NCBI GenBank assembly: GCA_002441345.1
Contig: DJVU01000046.1
Coordinates: 1 to 32,800, forward strand
DNA from: Bacteroidales bacterium UBA6248
Lineage (GTDB): Bacteria > Bacteroidota > Bacteroidia > Bacteroidales > Lentimicrobiaceae
DNA length: 32,800 nt
Direction: 5' to 3'
Position 1 is the stretch's first letter, and every line of letters starts with the position of its first letter. Below, piece by piece: positions 30,511-32,800 of the stretch. The notes below the pieces were generated by a model. The model was not told where the DNA came from and made no database searches. It saw nothing but the letters and a program-made list of their open reading frames with translations. The position numbers and the translations under genes are program-made.

Positions 30511-32781
30511 TTACTCTATAACCAGCTCATCGATGAATAACCAGGCTGGCTGATTGGCGCCGCGATGCCAGTCGGGACATGTTTTATGACCTGTGGCGGT
30601 GAATTTGAGATATCGTGTCGCGGTTTCTGCAAAGGAGAAGCTGAAGTGCACCGGTTTTTGCCCGAAACTTCTTTCCGGCTCAGGAATCTTTTCCGAATGC
30701 AAAGTTCTGAAGACTGCCCCGTCATCCGAAGCTTCTATCCTCACTTCCAAGGGTAAAAAGACCCAGCTTACCAGGTCAAGAAAGAAATTGCCTTCTGCCT
30801 TCCGTACCGTTTCTATCTGCCCGAAATCAATCAGCACTTCCATGTCATGCCCCTGATACCCCAGCCAGTTAAGCCGGAAATGCTGCCCTCCGAACAGCCC
30901 GTCGGTAAGCGCCCCGGTGCCACCGGCATCGTAAAGCGGTGAATAAGGCGTGAGTGCCGTAATTTGTTTTCCCGATGCCTTGTTCGGCTTAACCGCCATT
31001 GCAGCCACATTCAATACATGCGCTTTGTATGCTTGCGGTGAATATGCGTTTTCGTCAATAGTCCGGATTCCGCTTGCTTCACAGTTCCGGACAAAGCTAT
31101 CGAGGTAATCAATCATCTCTGGATTTACTACTCGTCTGCCGTCCTGTATCCGGTAAAACGAAATTCCCGGATTATTAGCGTTGAGAGCGATGTCGATTAA
31201 AGCAAAATCCACACTGCAACGCTGCCTTACAACCCGTTTCAGCCGAACGGAGTCGTCCTGAACCAGGGCTTCGGCACTGTCCATCATCGCACGGTAACGA
31301 ATTAAAAGCTCAGGCTTCAGAAACCAGTCGGAATAAAGTGCAGGGTAGCCGTAGATGTCGAGAACGCGCGTGCCGGACAGCTTTTCCATTTCATGGTGAA
31401 CCAGGGCAAAATAATTGAGCATTACATCGGCTGCCTTGCCATAAAAGGCATGAAAGAATTTTTCGCGAAAAGCAGGCTCATCCAGATCGGCATCCCAGAG
31501 CAGCCTTGCAATGAGCGACTGCTTGTATTCGCTGAAATCGGACCATGCGTTGCCGCTACCCTGCTGAAACATCATCGGCACACCCTGTTCGCGGAAAAAA
31601 CGGATGTTGGGCTGAATCACCCCGAAATTCGGGAAAGGACAGGTAAACGTCCTGAACTGCACAACGTAATCCCACATGAAAATATTCCCCGTAAGGGCAG
31701 ACCAGGCGTTCATGTCCTTCACAAAATCCAGGCTGCGCGGATCCGTTGCCAGCGGCTGGCTCCGGTTGCATTCTATGGAGCAGAACATGATGTTTACGTT
31801 GCTGTCGGGGACTATGGCAGCAGGAGCGGAGCGGGTAAACTGATACGCCAGGGTAGAAATTTGCTTGTCCGGAAAGTTTCGTGCTATCTGATTGGCCATA
31901 TGCACGTAAGCTCCCGATATACTTCCATACCGATCGTACATATCCTGGCACTGGCTGCATTCACAGTAATTGATGCAGTCGTTCTGCGATACCGACCAGT
32001 AGGTGCAGTGCGGCTTTTTCTTCATTTCCGCGCCGAGGTTTTCCGTCAGTATGCGAATCACCTCAGGATTGCTAAGGCAAAGCTGTCCGTCACGTATCCG
32101 CTTACCGTTTACCAGGGAGTAATATTCCGGATGTTTACCGAAGTAGGTATCCGGAGGCATTAGTTTATGAAAGGTGTGCACAAACATTCCCCACCCGTCT
32201 CTGGGCTGTGTACGTGCCGGAAAGTAGTTCCCCGGTTCGGTATTGCCCGGAAAATGCGGATGGCGGAACTGAAAATCCGGTTGTGAAAACAGGGAAATAT
32301 CGGGCAGGGTGAATTCCTGCCTTTGCGGGATATGAACTTCTCCGTTGCCAAACCAAATGAATCCTGCATACTCCTGAAGCATCGTGTATATTGCATACAG
32401 GTCGCCTGCAGGCCGTTTGCCGCCAAGAAAAAAATGCCCGCTTTCGCTGAAGATACAGAAACCATCCCCGTTCAGGGCTTCCAGCTTTGCAGATGCCTCT
32501 TTTTTCGAAAACCATTCTCTGCCGATAAAAATCGATTTAAATCGTTTAAGGGGCTTACCGGCAATTCTCACCTGTGCCCCGGTTAACCGAAACAGGTAGT
32601 CCTGCAGTTCTTCGGCAGCAAAACGGGTAAGCGAATCGGCTTCCTTATCCAGAATTATGGCATAGACCGGACGTCCCTGTCTGATTATTAGGTGGTTTTG
32701 CTGCTGAGTAAATGCGGAAACGCTGAGAATTAGCATACTGACAATTGCTAACGCAGTTTTCATACGACCGGCTGATTTCAT
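30511..32781 (-). CDS. Large secreted DUF4838 glycoside-hydrolase-like protein with C-terminal discoidin-type domain
   Basis: The 756-residue protein has a signal peptide (7-26). An N-terminal alpha-glucuronidase-like helper domain is marked by FAAEELQDYLFRLTGA (54-69) and NGDGFCI. The DUF4838 core has HPEYYSLVNGKRI (217-229), QLCLSNPEV, YWSVSQNDC (261-269) and the cysteine cluster YCECSQC (272-278). The C-terminal part (about 640-756) with LTDGLFGGQHF, WLGYQGHDMEVLIDFG and SDDGAVF reads as an F5/8 type C carbohydrate-binding domain. DUF4838 proteins are probable carbohydrate-active enzymes of polysaccharide use, but activity is not settled. ATG 32763 (MKTALAIVSM) is an alternative start, favoured by a -7-like CATCTTTG at 32786-32793 on the minus strand. 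No SusC/SusD is in view. Confidence 0.82.
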   Translation of the reverse strand: MKSAGRMKTALAIVSMLILSVSAFTQQQNHLIIRQGRPVYAIILDKEADSLTRFAAEELQDYLFRLTGAQVRIAGKPLKRFKSIFIGREWFSKKEASAKLEALNGDGFCIFSESGHFFLGGKRPAGDLYAIYTMLQEYAGFIWFGNGEVHIPQRQEFTLPDISLFSQPDFQFRHPHFPGNTEPGNYFPARTQPRDGWGMFVHTFHKLMPPDTYFGKHPEYYSLVNGKRIRDGQLCLSNPEVIRILTENLGAEMKKKPHCTYWSVSQNDCINYCECSQCQDMYDRYGSISGAYVHMANQIARNFPDKQISTLAYQFTRSAPAAIVPDSNVNIMFCSIECNRSQPLATDPRSLDFVKDMNAWSALTGNIFMWDYVVQFRTFTCPFPNFGVIQPNIRFFREQGVPMMFQQGSGNAWSDFSEYKQSLIARLLWDADLDEPAFREKFFHAFYGKAADVMLNYFALVHHEMEKLSGTRVLDIYGYPALYSDWFLKPELLIRYRAMMDSAEALVQDDSVRLKRVVRQRCSVDFALIDIALNANNPGISFYRIQDGRRVVNPEMIDYLDSFVRNCEASGIRTIDENAYSPQAYKAHVLNVAAMAVKPNKASGKQITALTPYSPLYDAGGTGALTDGLFGGQHFRLNWLGYQGHDMEVLIDFGQIETVRKAEGNFFLDLVSWVFLPLEVRIEASDDGAVFRTLHSEKIPEPERSFGQKPVHFSFSFAETATRYLKFTATGHKTCPDWHRGANQPAWLFIDELVIE

Positions 32782-32800
32782 TATTCAAAGATGCACAAAA

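Noticed and set aside
31393..32163. Open frame of 256 codons on the plus strand inside the DUF4838 gene
   Set aside because: The minus-strand gene is continuous with signal peptide and family motifs, and the plus-strand translation has no recognisable features.
1..32800. CRISPR array, tRNA, rRNA, insertion sequence or phage attachment site
   Set aside because: I looked for regular spaced repeats, cloverleaf-type T-loop sequences, transposase motifs and terminal inverted repeats and found none that hold up by eye.

Overview
The window looks like chromosomal DNA of a Bacteroidota bacterium, most likely an anaerobic or facultative Bacteroidales-type organism. Three things point there. Promoter-like sites of the Bacteroidota type (-7 TAnnTTTG, sometimes with a TTG 20 nt upstream) precede many genes. 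The gene families are typical of the phylum: a 633-residue PurF-like protein, DUF4476, DUF4919, DUF4838, a PPK2 of Cytophaga type, and an MBOAT plus AlgJ-like pair. A tungstopterin oxidoreductase of the AOR family suggests anaerobic metabolism, while a type II NADH dehydrogenase shows that a quinone-linked chain is also present. I see no rRNA, tRNA, CRISPR array, transposase or phage gene.

Layout. 1-6875 (+): end of an unrecognised protein, two AT-rich polytopic GT-C-like membrane proteins, then an O-acyltransferase pair (MBOAT plus AlgJ/DHHW-like), presumably for an envelope or extracellular glycan. 6951-11042: a PLP-dependent D-threonine aldolase/D-serine dehydratase-like enzyme, then a sugar-salvage-like group: a cytidylyltransferase-GHMP kinase fusion, a divergent rhamnose/fucose-type mutarotase, and a FucP-like permease. 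11178-13759: a long PurF-like amidotransferase and a divergent GNAT acetyltransferase. 14065-21234 (+): a DUF4476 triple-repeat protein, the AOR-family enzyme, a membrane metallophosphoesterase, a YfcC-type transporter overlapping an Ogt-type DNA repair protein, and an anchored GyrI-like protein. 21276-23714: polysaccharide deacetylase (-), then gpmA and a PPP-type phosphatase (+) closed by a bidirectional terminator. 23812-29301 (-): a histidine-rich secreted protein, AT-rich ndh, a DUF4919 gene paired with an orphan gene, a DEDDh exonuclease, and a GNAT/ornithine-racemase-like pair. 29587-32781: PPK2 (+) converging on a large secreted DUF4838 protein (-).

The strongest leads are (a) the compact nucleotidyltransferase-GHMP kinase fusion beside a mutarotase and a FucP-type permease, which reads as a possible small analogue of the Fkp fucose-salvage enzyme; (b) a similar C-terminal tail on two otherwise unrelated envelope proteins of the first cluster; (c) a pair of palindromes around a promoter-like site upstream of the exonuclease; and (d) the base-composition jumps at the GT-C genes and at ndh. 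All calls are from reading the sequence and remembered family features; no database search was run.
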